Positions 15,615-24,634 of a stretch of 64,000 nucleotides of DNA are shown piece after piece (within the stretch, counting starts at the first letter, position 1; each line of letters starts with the position of its first letter). The stretch comes from an uncultured Paracoccaceae bacterium (GTDB lineage Bacteria > Pseudomonadota > Alphaproteobacteria > Rhodobacterales > Rhodobacteraceae): assembly GCA_958439195.1 (NCBI GenBank), contig OY288167.1:27270-91269 (forward strand), given 5' to 3'. Both the position numbers and the translations under genes were made by a program. The notes under the pieces are model-generated. The model saw nothing but the letters and a program-made list of their open reading frames with translations. It was not told the origin of the DNA and did no database searches.

Positions 15615-16130
15615 GTGACGAAAACTTGGGTCATTGCCGGTGTATTGATGATCCAGGCGCTGTGCGCCGTGTTCTTTGTTTTTGATATCGTGTCATCGCT
15701 TTTGGGTATTTATACGCCGCCTTTGCCCTGGGAAGTGCGTGAGGTGATGGAAGTGGGCGCGGCGCTTGGCCTGTTTCTTGGGGTGCTGCTTGGGGCTGTT
15801 CTGCTGCGCAGCGTGTTGCAGGAGCGGAACGTGGCGCAGGAACGGCTGCGGCGCGCGTCCGGGGCGTTCATGGACCTGCTGGAAGAGCGGTTTCTGGAAT
15901 GGGCCTTGACCCCGGCCGAGCGGGATGTGGCGCTGTTTGCCATCAAGGGCATGTCGACATCCGAGATTGCGACCTTGCGGGCCACATCCGAGGGCACGGT
16001 CAAGGCGCAGACCAATGCGATCTATCGCAAGGCGGGGGTAAGCGGGCGGCCACAGTTGCTGTCGCTGTTCATCGACGATCTGATGCGGGATGATGTCACG
16101 GACCAGATCAGGCCGAAATCGGCGGCGTGA
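15615..16130 (+). CDS. membrane-anchored LuxR-type helix-turn-helix regulator
   Basis: About 171 residues from GTG 15615 (AGG eight bases upstream), or 174 from GTG 15606. Two transmembrane helices occupy the N-terminal half (WVIAGVLMIQALCAVFFVFD and VGAALGLFLGVLLGAVLL). A cytoplasmic linker (LQERNVAQERLRRASGA) leads to a GerE/LuxR DNA-binding domain: LTPAERDVALFAIKGMSTSE, IATLRATSEGTVKAQTNAIY, RKAGVSGRPQLLSLFIDDL. There is no receiver or autoinducer domain, so a signal would have to come through the membrane segment. It follows two exported PepSY-like proteins, its likely partners by position. It ends 35 bases before a convergent gene. Confidence 0.82.
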   Translation: MTKTWVIAGVLMIQALCAVFFVFDIVSSLLGIYTPPLPWEVREVMEVGAALGLFLGVLLGAVLLRSVLQERNVAQERLRRASGAFMDLLEERFLEWALTPAERDVALFAIKGMSTSEIATLRATSEGTVKAQTNAIYRKAGVSGRPQLLSLFIDDLMRDDVTDQIRPKSAA

Positions 16131-16164
16131 CGGATTCAGTCGGCTGCTTTAGTCGGCGACAGGG

Positions 16165-16545
16165 TCAGTCGGCGGGCAGATCGACGGCATAATCCTTGAG
16201 GATTGACAGCGGGACTATATCCAGAGTGCGGATATGGGTGGCGGCAAGGCGGACCTTGGGGGCCGCGCCTTCCTCATGCGCCTGATAGAAGCGGGCGGCG
16301 CAGAGGCACCAGTGATCGCCCGGTTTGAGGCCCGCAAATCCGTATTCGGGGCGCGGGGTGGACAGGTCGTTGCCCAGATATTTCGACAGGGCAAGAAACT
16401 CTTCGGTCATTTCGGCGCACACGGTGTGGCGGCCTGTGTCCATTGGCCCTGTGTCGCAACAGCCGTTGCGGAAAAATCCGGTGAGCGGCGCGGTGGAACA
16501 TGTCTCTAGCGGCAGGCCGAGGACGTTGAGAGAGGCTTCTTTCAT
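16165..16545 (-). CDS. DUF2237-family protein
   Basis: A 126-residue protein starting MKEASLNVLGLPLETCST. The pattern NVLG..L..CS....TGFFRNGCCDTGPMDTGRHTVCAEM, FLALSKYLGNDLSTPRPEYG, FAGLKPGDHWCLCAARFYQA is the DUF2237 family, with its conserved cysteines and GDxWCLCAxRW-type motif. Function is unknown. The ATG at 16545 is preceded by AAAAGG. It is convergent with the LuxR-type regulator and divergent from the DUF2339 gene. Confidence 0.88.
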   Translation of the reverse strand: MKEASLNVLGLPLETCSTAPLTGFFRNGCCDTGPMDTGRHTVCAEMTEEFLALSKYLGNDLSTPRPEYGFAGLKPGDHWCLCAARFYQAHEEGAAPKVRLAATHIRTLDIVPLSILKDYAVDLPAD

Positions 16546-16734
16546 GGGGTGCGGCCTTTTCGAATGGGGTGCGGTTCCGGTGGCGCGGCCTTTTGGATTG
16601 GCGACAGGGTAACGCATGGCAGGCGGATGTCGAGTGTGGCGGGGCGGCGCAAGGCCGTGCTGCGCGAGGATTTGCAGGTTACGCGCGGTACGGTAGGGTC
16701 GCGGTGATTTGGCGCGCATTGCACGGGTGATGAT

Positions 16735-19494
16735 TTGGAAATTGCCATTCTTGGCTTGTTGGTGGTTCTGGCGATTCCCGTTGGGGTGATCGTGCTGTGG
16801 GTCCGGGTTGCGCGGCTTTTGCGCGAGACGGCGGGGTTAACGGCACGGCTGGAGGCAGCGGAGGCGCGGCTGGTGGCGGTGGAGGCCCGGCGCGTGGCGG
16901 ATGGCAGGACCGAGGGCGCGGCGGGGCCGTGGCAAGTGCGGGCCGAGGCGGCGGCGGATGTGCCAGAGCGGGTGCCTGAGCGGGTGCCAGAGCGGGTGCA
17001 GATGCCTGAGGCGATGATCGCTGATGGTGCGCCGCGTGTTGAGGATGTGCGAACGGGTGAGACATCTGCGTCGGTCTTGGGTGGGCCTGAGACGGGTGGG
17101 CCTGAGACGGGTGGGCCGCGCGGGCCGGGTTTGGTGACGCGGTTCGGTCGCTGGGTCACGGAGAACTGGGTCTATGCGGTGTCGGGCGTGTCGCTGGCCT
17201 TGGCGGGCGTGTTTCTGGTGCAATACGGGATGGAGCGGGGGTTCCTGCCACCGGCGCTGCGGGTTCTGGCGGCGGTCGGCTTTGGGTTGGGGCTGATCTA
17301 TCTGGGCGAGCGGGTGCGGCGGCGGTTCGGGGATGGTGTGGCGTCATCCACCGCCTATCTGCCTTCTGTGTTTTCCGGGGCGGGGTTGGTGTCGATCTTT
17401 GCCGCGATCCTTGCGGCGCGGCAGTTGTATGGGCTGATCGGGCCGGAGGTGACCTTTGCGGCGCTGGTGGCCACGGCGGCGGGGGCGATGGTTCTGGGCT
17501 GGTTCCACGGGCCGCTCCTGGCGGCGCTGGGGTTGGTGGGGGCGACGCTGTCGCCATTTGTGGTGGGCGGCGACGCGGACAATGTGGATTGGTTGCAGGG
17601 CTATTTCCTGCTGGTGGGCGCGGTCGGGCTGGCGGTGGATGCGGTGCGGCGCTGGGCGTGGGTTTCAGGGTTGGCGGTGGGATTGCCGGTGCTGGCGGGG
17701 CTGTTGCTGTTTCTGGGCGGCGGCGAGGTGGAGGCCCTGCTGATGGCGGTGACGGTGCTGGCGCTGTTGGCGGTGGGGATCCCGGCGCTGCGGCTGTTTC
17801 CCGATCATGCGGGGCCGACGGTGTTGACGGTCGCGCTGATCCAGAAGGGCGGGGGGCGGCCGATTTTTCCGGTGCTGCTGGCTTGGGCCACGGTGGGTGT
17901 GGCGGTGGGTTTGTTGGTGTGGCTGGTGCCTGCGCCGGGGTGGGGGCTGTTGCCATTCATCCTGTTGGCGGGGTTGGGGATCGGTCTGGCGCTGTGGGTT
18001 GGGGGCGCGCCGGGGCTGCATGACCTGCCGCTTTTGCCCGCGGCGGGGTTCGTGGCGTTGGTTGCGATGGCACCGGAGCAGGGGACGGAACTGTTCTGGC
18101 GGTTCCGGGATGCGGCGATTGACCTGCGCCCACCAGAAACGGCAGCGCCCTGGACGGTGACATGGTTGATGGTGCTGGCGGCGGGGTTGTCGGTGGCGCT
18201 GGCCTGGCGCGCGAAGCGGGGGGCGGTGCATCCGGTGGTCCTGTCGATTGCGGCGGCGTTGGTGGCCCCTGTCACGGCGTTGGTGTTGGAACTGGTGTGG
18301 CCGGTGTCGGCGGTGGTGGGGGCCTATCCTTGGGCGTTGCAGGTGATGGCGCTGGCGGGGCTGATGGTGGCGTTGGCGGTGCGCTTTGCGCGGTGGGATG
18401 CGGGGGAGTTGCGGCGGGCGGCGCATTTTGTGCTTTCGGCGCTGTCGTTGATTGCGCTGGCGTTGTTCCTGATCCTGTCGCATGCGGCGCTGTCCTTGGG
18501 GCTGGCGGTGCTGGTGGCGGTGGCGGCGGGGTTGGACCGGCGGCTGCGGCTGCCGGAAATGGCGTTGGCGGTTCAGGCGGGGGTGATGCTGCTGGGCTGG
18601 CGGATGGCGATCGATCCGGGGTTGGTCTGGGCCTTTGATGCGCCGTTGATGGCGGCGGTGGCGGCCTATGTCGGGCCGCTGATCGGGCTGGGGGCGGCGT
18701 TGTGGCTGTTGCCACGCGCGGGGCGTGATGCGGCGCGGGCCTTTGCGGAAAGCGGGATTGCGCTGGCGCTGGTGTTGTTGGCGGATGTGTTGATCTTTCG
18801 CTGGTTGGCGGGGGGAACGGGGCGGATGCCGCCCGAGGCGCATTGGGCGGCGGCATTGCTGGTGTTGCCGTGGTTGGTGATGGCGCTGGTGCAACTGTAT
18901 CGGGTCAAGCTGGGCGGGCGGCTGGCGGTGCTGCGCTATGGGTTGGCGGGCGTGGCGGGGGTGATCTGGGGGCTGGGGGCGCTGGTCACTGTGACGGTGC
19001 TGAACCCGGTGCCGACGGGCGATGCGGTGCGGGGGCCGCTGGTTCTGGATTCGCTGTTCGTGGCCTATGGTTTAGCGGGTGGGGTGATCCTGCTGGCGCG
19101 GCGGTGGTTGGGGCATTTGCCGCTGTGGCTGCGGCGTGGGCTGGACGGGATCGGGGCGGCGCTGGTGGCGATTTATGCGGGGCTGGAGATTCGGCGGTTC
19201 TGGCGGGGGGATGACCTGTCGGTGCCGGGGACAAGCCAGCCGGAGTTGTATTCCTATACCATCGCGCTGTTGCTGCTGGGGGGTGTGCTGCTGTGGCAGG
19301 CGATTGCGCGGTCATCGGTTGGGTTGCGGCGGGTTGCGTTGGGGTTGATCGGGCTGACGGTGGCGAAGGTGTTTTTGGTGGATGCGGGCGGATTGTCGGG
19401 GTTGATGCGGGTGTTTTCCTTTCTTGCGCTGGGCCTGTCGCTGGCGGGGTTGGCGTGGTTGAACCGTTGGGCGGCGATGCGGGCGACGAAGTGA
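16735..19494 (+). CDS. large DUF2339 polytopic membrane protein
   Basis: A 919-residue protein with an N-terminal anchor (MEIAILGLLVVLAIPVGVIV), a coiled segment (LLRETAGLTARLEAAEARLV), a variable linker, the DUF2339 hallmark VTRFGRWVTENWVYAVSGVS near residue 130, and then some 20 or more hydrophobic helices to the C-terminus. Function of the family is not known. The start is TTG 16735; no ATG or GTG gives a better frame start, so this is tentative. The linker coding DNA holds two tandem tracts: three 12-bp units at 16960-16995 (V-P-E-R) and a 15-bp unit repeated 2.6 times at 17079-17117 (G-G-P-E-T). Confidence 0.85.
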   Translation: MEIAILGLLVVLAIPVGVIVLWVRVARLLRETAGLTARLEAAEARLVAVEARRVADGRTEGAAGPWQVRAEAAADVPERVPERVPERVQMPEAMIADGAPRVEDVRTGETSASVLGGPETGGPETGGPRGPGLVTRFGRWVTENWVYAVSGVSLALAGVFLVQYGMERGFLPPALRVLAAVGFGLGLIYLGERVRRRFGDGVASSTAYLPSVFSGAGLVSIFAAILAARQLYGLIGPEVTFAALVATAAGAMVLGWFHGPLLAALGLVGATLSPFVVGGDADNVDWLQGYFLLVGAVGLAVDAVRRWAWVSGLAVGLPVLAGLLLFLGGGEVEALLMAVTVLALLAVGIPALRLFPDHAGPTVLTVALIQKGGGRPIFPVLLAWATVGVAVGLLVWLVPAPGWGLLPFILLAGLGIGLALWVGGAPGLHDLPLLPAAGFVALVAMAPEQGTELFWRFRDAAIDLRPPETAAPWTVTWLMVLAAGLSVALAWRAKRGAVHPVVLSIAAALVAPVTALVLELVWPVSAVVGAYPWALQVMALAGLMVALAVRFARWDAGELRRAAHFVLSALSLIALALFLILSHAALSLGLAVLVAVAAGLDRRLRLPEMALAVQAGVMLLGWRMAIDPGLVWAFDAPLMAAVAAYVGPLIGLGAALWLLPRAGRDAARAFAESGIALALVLLADVLIFRWLAGGTGRMPPEAHWAAALLVLPWLVMALVQLYRVKLGGRLAVLRYGLAGVAGVIWGLGALVTVTVLNPVPTGDAVRGPLVLDSLFVAYGLAGGVILLARRWLGHLPLWLRRGLDGIGAALVAIYAGLEIRRFWRGDDLSVPGTSQPELYSYTIALLLLGGVLLWQAIARSSVGLRRVALGLIGLTVAKVFLVDAGGLSGLMRVFSFLALGLSLAGLAWLNRWAAMRATK

Positions 19495-19578
19495 TCTGCC
19501 GCACTGGACCCTTGCGTGGTGCGCGTCTATAACGCGCGCCATGATGCAGATATTTGCGATAGATGCCCGAATTAGCTG

Positions 19579-19603
19579 CCCGGCGCGCTGAGGCGCGGCC
19601 GGG
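19579..19603 (+). other. leader hairpin upstream of ileS
   Basis: CCCGGCGCGC-tgag-GCGCGGCCGGG forms a 10-bp stem with one bulge in the ~195-base spacer before ileS. A TATAAC box lies at 19532-19537. It does not match any leader family I know. Confidence 0.4.
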
Positions 19604-19689
19604 AGAACTGCCTGTCGCCTGCGGCCCTGTGAGCAGCGCCGCGACCCTGCCTGAATGATCGCCCCGAATGATTGCAAGGATTGCCTCGC

Positions 19690-22623
19690 ATGTGCGCCGA
19701 CACGACTTCTACGCCCGACTATCGTTCCACCGTTTTCCTGCCCGAAACCGAATTCCCGATGCGCGCGGGGTTGCCGCAGCGGGAACCTGAATGGCTGGAC
19801 CGTTGGGCGCGGATCGGGATTTATGATCGGCTGCGGGAGAAGGCCGCGCAGGATAAGGGGGGACGGGTGCCCTTCGTGCTGCATGACGGGCCGCCCTATG
19901 CCAACGGGCATCTGCATATCGGCCACGCGCTGAACAAGATCCTGAAGGATTTCATCGTGCGGTCGCAGCAGATGCTGGGGCGCGATGCGCGCTATGTACC
20001 GGGCTGGGATTGCCACGGGTTGCCGATCGAATGGAAGATCGAAGAGCAATACCGCGCCAAGGGGTTGAACAAGGATGACGTGGATGTAGTGGCCTTCCGT
20101 CAGGAATGCCGCAAGTTCGCGGAGGGCTGGATTGATGTGCAGCGCGAGGAGTTCAAGCGGCTGGGGATCACCGGCAACTGGGCCGATCCTTACCTGACGA
20201 TGGATTACCACGCCGAAGCGGTGATCGCGGATGAGTTCATGAAGTTTGTCATGAACGGGTCGCTGTATCAGGGGTCAAAGCCCGTGATGTGGTCGCCGGT
20301 GGAGAAAACCGCGCTGGCCGAGGCGGAGGTGGAGTATCACGATCACACCAGCCATACGATCTGGGTGAAGTTCCCGGTCGTGGCGGCGGCCGATGCGATG
20401 TTCACCAAGACGCCCACGGATGTGGTGATCTGGACCACCACGCCCTGGACCATCCCGCAGAACCGGGCGATCAGCTTTGGGCCTGAGATTGCCTATGGGT
20501 TGTATGAGATCATCGGGCGGCCTGCGGACAGCACGGTGACCATCGGTCAGCGGCTGATCCTGGCGGACAAGCTGGCGGAGGCGGCGTTCACGCAGGCCAA
20601 GCTGGCGGGGCCGGAGTTTGTGCGGCGGCTGTGCGATGTGGCGGCGGGTGATCTGGCGGCGATGGTCTGCGCGCATCCCTTCCGCGGGGTTGAGGGCGGC
20701 AATGGGGAGTGGGATTTCGATGTTCCCATGCTGCCAGGGGATCACGTCACCGATGATGCGGGGACGGGGTTTGTGCATACCGCGCCTTCGCATGGCGATG
20801 ACGACTATCAGATGGGCCTGAAGTTCGGGCTGCCGATGACCTATAATGTCGAACCTGATGGCAGCTATCGCGCCGATCTGCCGCTGTTCGGGGGGCAGGC
20901 CATTCTGACGCCCGAAGGCAAGGAAGGCCCGGCGAATGTGTCGGTGATCAAGCAGTTGGCCTATTCCGGCGCGCTGTTTGCCAAGGGCAAGCTGAAGCAT
21001 TCCTATCCGCATTCGTGGCGGTCGAAGGCGCCGCTGATCTATCGCAACACCCCGCAATGGTTTGTGGCGATTGACCGGGCGCTGGAGGACGGGATGTCCA
21101 CCTATGGCGATACGATCCGGCAGCGGGCGCTGAATTCCATCAACCAGTTGGTGGAATGGACGCCGGTGACGGGGCGCAACCGTCTGCATTCGATGATCGA
21201 GGCGCGGCCGGATTGGGTGCTGTCGCGGCAGCGGGCCTGGGGCGTGCCGCTGACCTGTTTCGTGAAAAAGGGGGCCAAGCCGGATGCGGCGGATTACCTG
21301 CTGCGCAACCCGGAGGTGAACGCCCGCATCAAGGCGGCATTCGAGGCCGAGGGGGCAGATGTCTGGTATGTGGACGGGTTCAAGGAACGGGTGCTTGCGG
21401 GCATCGTGAACCCTGATGATTACACGCAGGTCTTTGACGTGCTGGATGTGTGGTTCGACTCTGGGTCCACCCATGCCTTTGTGCTGCGTGACCGGGCGGA
21501 TGGGGCGGCGGATGGGATTGCCGATCTGTACCTGGAAGGCACAGACCAGCATCGCGGGTGGTTCCATTCATCCATGCTGCAAGCCTGTGGCACCAAGGGG
21601 CGTGCGCCTTACCGGGGTGTGCTGACGCATGGCTTCACGCTGGACGAGAAGGGCATGAAGATGTCCAAATCGTTGGGCAATACGGTGGCCCCGCAAGAGG
21701 TGATTGGCGAATATGGTGCCGATATCCTGCGGTTGTGGGTGGCGCAGTCGGATTACACCATCGACCTGCGGATCGGGAAAGAGATCCTGAAAGGCGTGGC
21801 CGACAGCTATCGTCGCTTGCGCAATACGCTGCGGTTCCTGCTGGGCAATCTGGCGGGGTTCACGGATGCCGAGCGGGTGGATGTGGCGGAGATGCCGGAA
21901 CTGGAGCAATGGGTGTTGCACCGGCTGGCGGAGCTGGATGGGGAGGTGCGCGCGGGCTATGCGCGCTATGATTTCCAGGGCGTGTTCCAGAAGCTGTTCA
22001 CCTTTGCCACGACGGACCTGTCGGCGGTGTATTTCGACATCCGCAAGGACAGCCTGTATTGCGATGCGCCTGGCAGCTTGCGGCGGCGGGCGGCGCGAAC
22101 GGTGCTGGATGCGCTGTTTCATCGGTTGACGACGTGGCTGGCGCCGATTCTGGTGTTCACGATGGAGGATGTCTGGCTGTCGCGGTTCCCCGGCGAAGGG
22201 GAGTCTGTGCATCTGCATGACATCCCGGAAACGCCTGCCGCCTGGCTGAACCCGGCGCTGGCGGCGAAGTGGGAGCGTATCCGCGCGGTGCGGCGTGTGG
22301 TGACCGGCGCGCTGGAGGTGCAGCGGACGGCGAAGGTGATCGGGGCGTCGCTGGAGGCGGACCCGGTGGTGCATGTGGATGCGACGACGGCAGCGATGCT
22401 GGAGGGCGTGGATTTTGCCGATCTGTGCATCACCAGCGGCATCCGCGTTTCGACCGGGGCGGCACCGGAGGGGGCGTTCACGCTGGCCGATGTGGCGGAT
22501 GTGGCGGTGGTGTTCCATGAGGCGGCGGGCGAAAAGTGCGAACGCTGCTGGAAGGTGCTGCCGGATGTCGGCACGCATTCCCATGCGGCGACCTGCGCGC
22601 GCTGTGATGAAGCCCTCGGATGA
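19690..22623 (+). CDS. ileS: isoleucyl-tRNA synthetase
   Basis: A 977-residue class I aminoacyl-tRNA synthetase. PYANGHLHIGHALNKILKDF contains the HIGH motif, GWDCHGLPIEWKIEEQY follows, and KGMKMSKSLGNTV contains KMSKS. The large central insert is the editing domain (WTTTPWTIPQNRAISF). The C-terminus carries a zinc-knuckle pattern CERCWK...CARC. Start at ATG 19690 (MCADTTSTPDYRSTVFLPET) with AAGGA upstream. The stop overlaps the next gene by 17 bases. Confidence 0.98.
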   Translation: MCADTTSTPDYRSTVFLPETEFPMRAGLPQREPEWLDRWARIGIYDRLREKAAQDKGGRVPFVLHDGPPYANGHLHIGHALNKILKDFIVRSQQMLGRDARYVPGWDCHGLPIEWKIEEQYRAKGLNKDDVDVVAFRQECRKFAEGWIDVQREEFKRLGITGNWADPYLTMDYHAEAVIADEFMKFVMNGSLYQGSKPVMWSPVEKTALAEAEVEYHDHTSHTIWVKFPVVAAADAMFTKTPTDVVIWTTTPWTIPQNRAISFGPEIAYGLYEIIGRPADSTVTIGQRLILADKLAEAAFTQAKLAGPEFVRRLCDVAAGDLAAMVCAHPFRGVEGGNGEWDFDVPMLPGDHVTDDAGTGFVHTAPSHGDDDYQMGLKFGLPMTYNVEPDGSYRADLPLFGGQAILTPEGKEGPANVSVIKQLAYSGALFAKGKLKHSYPHSWRSKAPLIYRNTPQWFVAIDRALEDGMSTYGDTIRQRALNSINQLVEWTPVTGRNRLHSMIEARPDWVLSRQRAWGVPLTCFVKKGAKPDAADYLLRNPEVNARIKAAFEAEGADVWYVDGFKERVLAGIVNPDDYTQVFDVLDVWFDSGSTHAFVLRDRADGAADGIADLYLEGTDQHRGWFHSSMLQACGTKGRAPYRGVLTHGFTLDEKGMKMSKSLGNTVAPQEVIGEYGADILRLWVAQSDYTIDLRIGKEILKGVADSYRRLRNTLRFLLGNLAGFTDAERVDVAEMPELEQWVLHRLAELDGEVRAGYARYDFQGVFQKLFTFATTDLSAVYFDIRKDSLYCDAPGSLRRRAARTVLDALFHRLTTWLAPILVFTMEDVWLSRFPGEGESVHLHDIPETPAAWLNPALAAKWERIRAVRRVVTGALEVQRTAKVIGASLEADPVVHVDATTAAMLEGVDFADLCITSGIRVSTGAAPEGAFTLADVADVAVVFHEAAGEKCERCWKVLPDVGTHSHAATCARCDEALG

Positions 22624-22843
22624 GGTGATCGCGGCGGTCCTGACGGACCTTGCATTGCAGCGGGGCAGGGGGAAAACCTTCTGCCCCTCGGACGCGGCCA
22701 AGGCGCTGGCGGCGGATTGGCGGCCTTTGATGGATGATGTGCGGCGGGTGGCGGCCGGGCATGGCGACGTGGTGGCAACGCAATCGGGGGTGGCGGTTGA
22801 TCCTGTCACGGCGCGGGGGCCGATCCGGTTGGGGTTGCGGTAG
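22607..22843 (+). CDS. DUF3253-family small protein
   Basis: A 78-residue protein, MKPSDEVIAAVLTDLALQRG ... TFCPSDAAKALAADWRPLMD then DVRRVAAGHGDVVATQSG. The pattern of one winged-helix-like small domain with FCPSDAA matches DUF3253; function unknown. It begins inside the 3' end of ileS (+1 frame, 17-base overlap), which suggests translational coupling. GTG/TGATG-type contexts make the ATG at 22607 likely. Confidence 0.78.
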   Translation: MKPSDEVIAAVLTDLALQRGRGKTFCPSDAAKALAADWRPLMDDVRRVAAGHGDVVATQSGVAVDPVTARGPIRLGLR

Positions 22844-22966
22844 GGTATGTGCGCTACGGCCAGATTTTCCGGGTGATAGGGCCAGACGCGGGCGGCGGGC
22901 AATCCGGCTTGCCCCTGTCGTGGGGAAGGACTAGCCGTTTTGTAACGGTTTCATGACGGGTGCGGC

Positions 22967-23803
22967 GTGACATTCGGCGTCTTTCTGGCGGTTCTGGCGG
23001 CGGCGTTCCTGCACGCGCTGTGGAACGCGCTGATCAAGGTGGGCACGTCCAAGGCGGGCGGGATGGTGATCCTGTCGATTGCCGAAATTCCCATCGGGTT
23101 GACGATTGCGCTGTTTTGCCCCTGGCCCAACCCCGAGGTGTGGTGGTGGGTGCTGGCATCGGGTTGCACGCATTTCTGCTATAAGTCGTTTCTGGTGTTC
23201 GCCTATGAGCGCGGCGATCTGAGCCGGGTTTATCCGATTGCGCGGGGGGCGGCGCCGATGGTGGTGGCGCTGGTGGGGGCGTTCACGCTGGCGGATGCGA
23301 TCAGCACGCGGGAATATCTGGGGATTGCGGTGCTGGGGGTGGGTATCCTGCTGATGGCGCGCGGGGTGTTCACGCGGGGCGAGGATCGGCGGCTGTTGCC
23401 TTTTGCCATCGGGTCGGCCGTTGCTACGGCGACCTATACGATGATCGACGGGTTGGGGGCGCGGGTATCGGGCGATGCGGTGGCCTATGTGGCCTGGGTG
23501 TTTGTGGCGGATGGGTTGATATTCACCACCGGGATGCTGTTGTGGAAAGGGTTTGGCATCGTGCCGCGCGATCGGCGGGCCTGGGGGTTGGCGACGTTTG
23601 CTTCGGCCGCGTCTTATGGCGCTTATGCGGTGTCGGTCTGGGCGATGACGGTGGCCCCGCTGGCCGTGGTGGCGGCGCTGCGCGAGACGTCGATCCTGTT
23701 TGCGGTGCTGATCGGCTGGCTGGTGTTTGGCGAGAAGATGGGGACGGAGAAGGCGATTGCGTCCGTGGTCATCGTGGCGGGCGTGGTGCTGACGCGGCTG
23801 TGA
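22967..23803 (+). CDS. EamA/DMT-family transporter
   Basis: A 278-residue permease with ten predicted hydrophobic helices arranged as two EamA repeats; the conserved segments FLHALWNALIKVG near the N-terminus and YPIARGAAPMVVALVGAF and LRETSILFAVLIGWLVFGEK in the halves are typical. Substrate unknown. The start is GTG 22967. It is followed by a convergent pcs gene; the 80-base spacer holds two TTACGTAA palindromes. Confidence 0.85.
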   Translation: MTFGVFLAVLAAAFLHALWNALIKVGTSKAGGMVILSIAEIPIGLTIALFCPWPNPEVWWWVLASGCTHFCYKSFLVFAYERGDLSRVYPIARGAAPMVVALVGAFTLADAISTREYLGIAVLGVGILLMARGVFTRGEDRRLLPFAIGSAVATATYTMIDGLGARVSGDAVAYVAWVFVADGLIFTTGMLLWKGFGIVPRDRRAWGLATFASAASYGAYAVSVWAMTVAPLAVVAALRETSILFAVLIGWLVFGEKMGTEKAIASVVIVAGVVLTRL

Positions 23804-23868
23804 CGCTGCGGGATGACCTGCATGAGCGGCGCTGTGGTTGTACGCTGTGGCGGGGGTTCAACCTATAA

Positions 23869-23886
23869 TTACGTAAATTACGTAAT
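23869..23886. repeat. tandem TTACGTAA palindromes
   Basis: ATTACGTAA occurs twice in a row (ATTACGTAAATTACGTAAT) just past the convergent ends of the EamA and pcs genes. A related TTACGTA lies in the AT island at 14232-14238. Confidence 0.6.
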
Positions 23887-24593
23887 CAGGAAACGCGGTT
23901 CACGCTGCGGTCGGGGATGATCTGTTGGGCGATCCCGGCGAAGGTCAGGTAAAGCGAGGTGATGACCAGCCCCCAATGCGCCCAGCTTTGCGGGTTGAAA
24001 TCGACCCATGCGGCCCAGCCTGCGAAGAATACCCAACCCAGAGCCATCGGCAGGGTGATGAGCCGCCACCGGGCGGTGCGGACGGGGTGGACGAATTTCA
24101 GGTTGCTGAACATGCCCACGGTCAGGGCCACCACCACGATCAGGCTGATCCACCAGATCGGGTGCAGGGCGAACAGAACAAGGATCACCATGTTCCAGCA
24201 GGCGGGGAAGCCTGCGAAGGATTTGTCCTTTGTCTTCATCCGGGTATCGGCGAAATAGACAACCGACCCGTAGACGATGGCGATGATGGCGAACCAGCCT
24301 GTCCAGCCCGGCAGAAGGCCGGATTTGAACAGGGCGTAGGCGGGGATGAACACGTAGGTCAGGTAGTCGACGATAAGGTCCATCAACACGCCGTCATAGG
24401 TGGGCCAGTTCTTGGTCACGTCATAGCGACGGGCGAGGGGGCCGTCGATGCCATCGACCAGCAGGGCCACGACCAGCCAGAGGAACATCAAGCTCCACTG
24501 TTCCTGGACGGCGGCCAGCATGGCGAACATGGAAAGGACCGCGCCTGTCGCGGTGAGGAGGTGAACGCCAAGCGCCTTGAAACGAATATCCAT
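23886..24593 (-). CDS. pcs: phosphatidylcholine synthase
   Basis: A 235-residue membrane enzyme that condenses choline with CDP-diacylglycerol to make phosphatidylcholine in one step. The CDP-alcohol phosphotransferase motif is present in the longer Pcs spacing: DG(x2)AR(x12)G(x3)D(x3)D from Asp50 to Asp76 (DGPLAR ... GVLMDLIVD). About eight transmembrane helices are visible. The segment FADTRMKTKDKSFAGFPACW is also typical of Pcs. It lies downstream of xerC on the same strand. Presence of this gene fits an alphaproteobacterium. Confidence 0.92.
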   Translation of the reverse strand: MDIRFKALGVHLLTATGAVLSMFAMLAAVQEQWSLMFLWLVVALLVDGIDGPLARRYDVTKNWPTYDGVLMDLIVDYLTYVFIPAYALFKSGLLPGWTGWFAIIAIVYGSVVYFADTRMKTKDKSFAGFPACWNMVILVLFALHPIWWISLIVVVALTVGMFSNLKFVHPVRTARWRLITLPMALGWVFFAGWAAWVDFNPQSWAHWGLVITSLYLTFAGIAQQIIPDRSVNRVS

Positions 24594-24634
24594 AGGTTTG
24601 GTTTGCCCCGAAAACGCCCTTGGTGCAATTCCTG

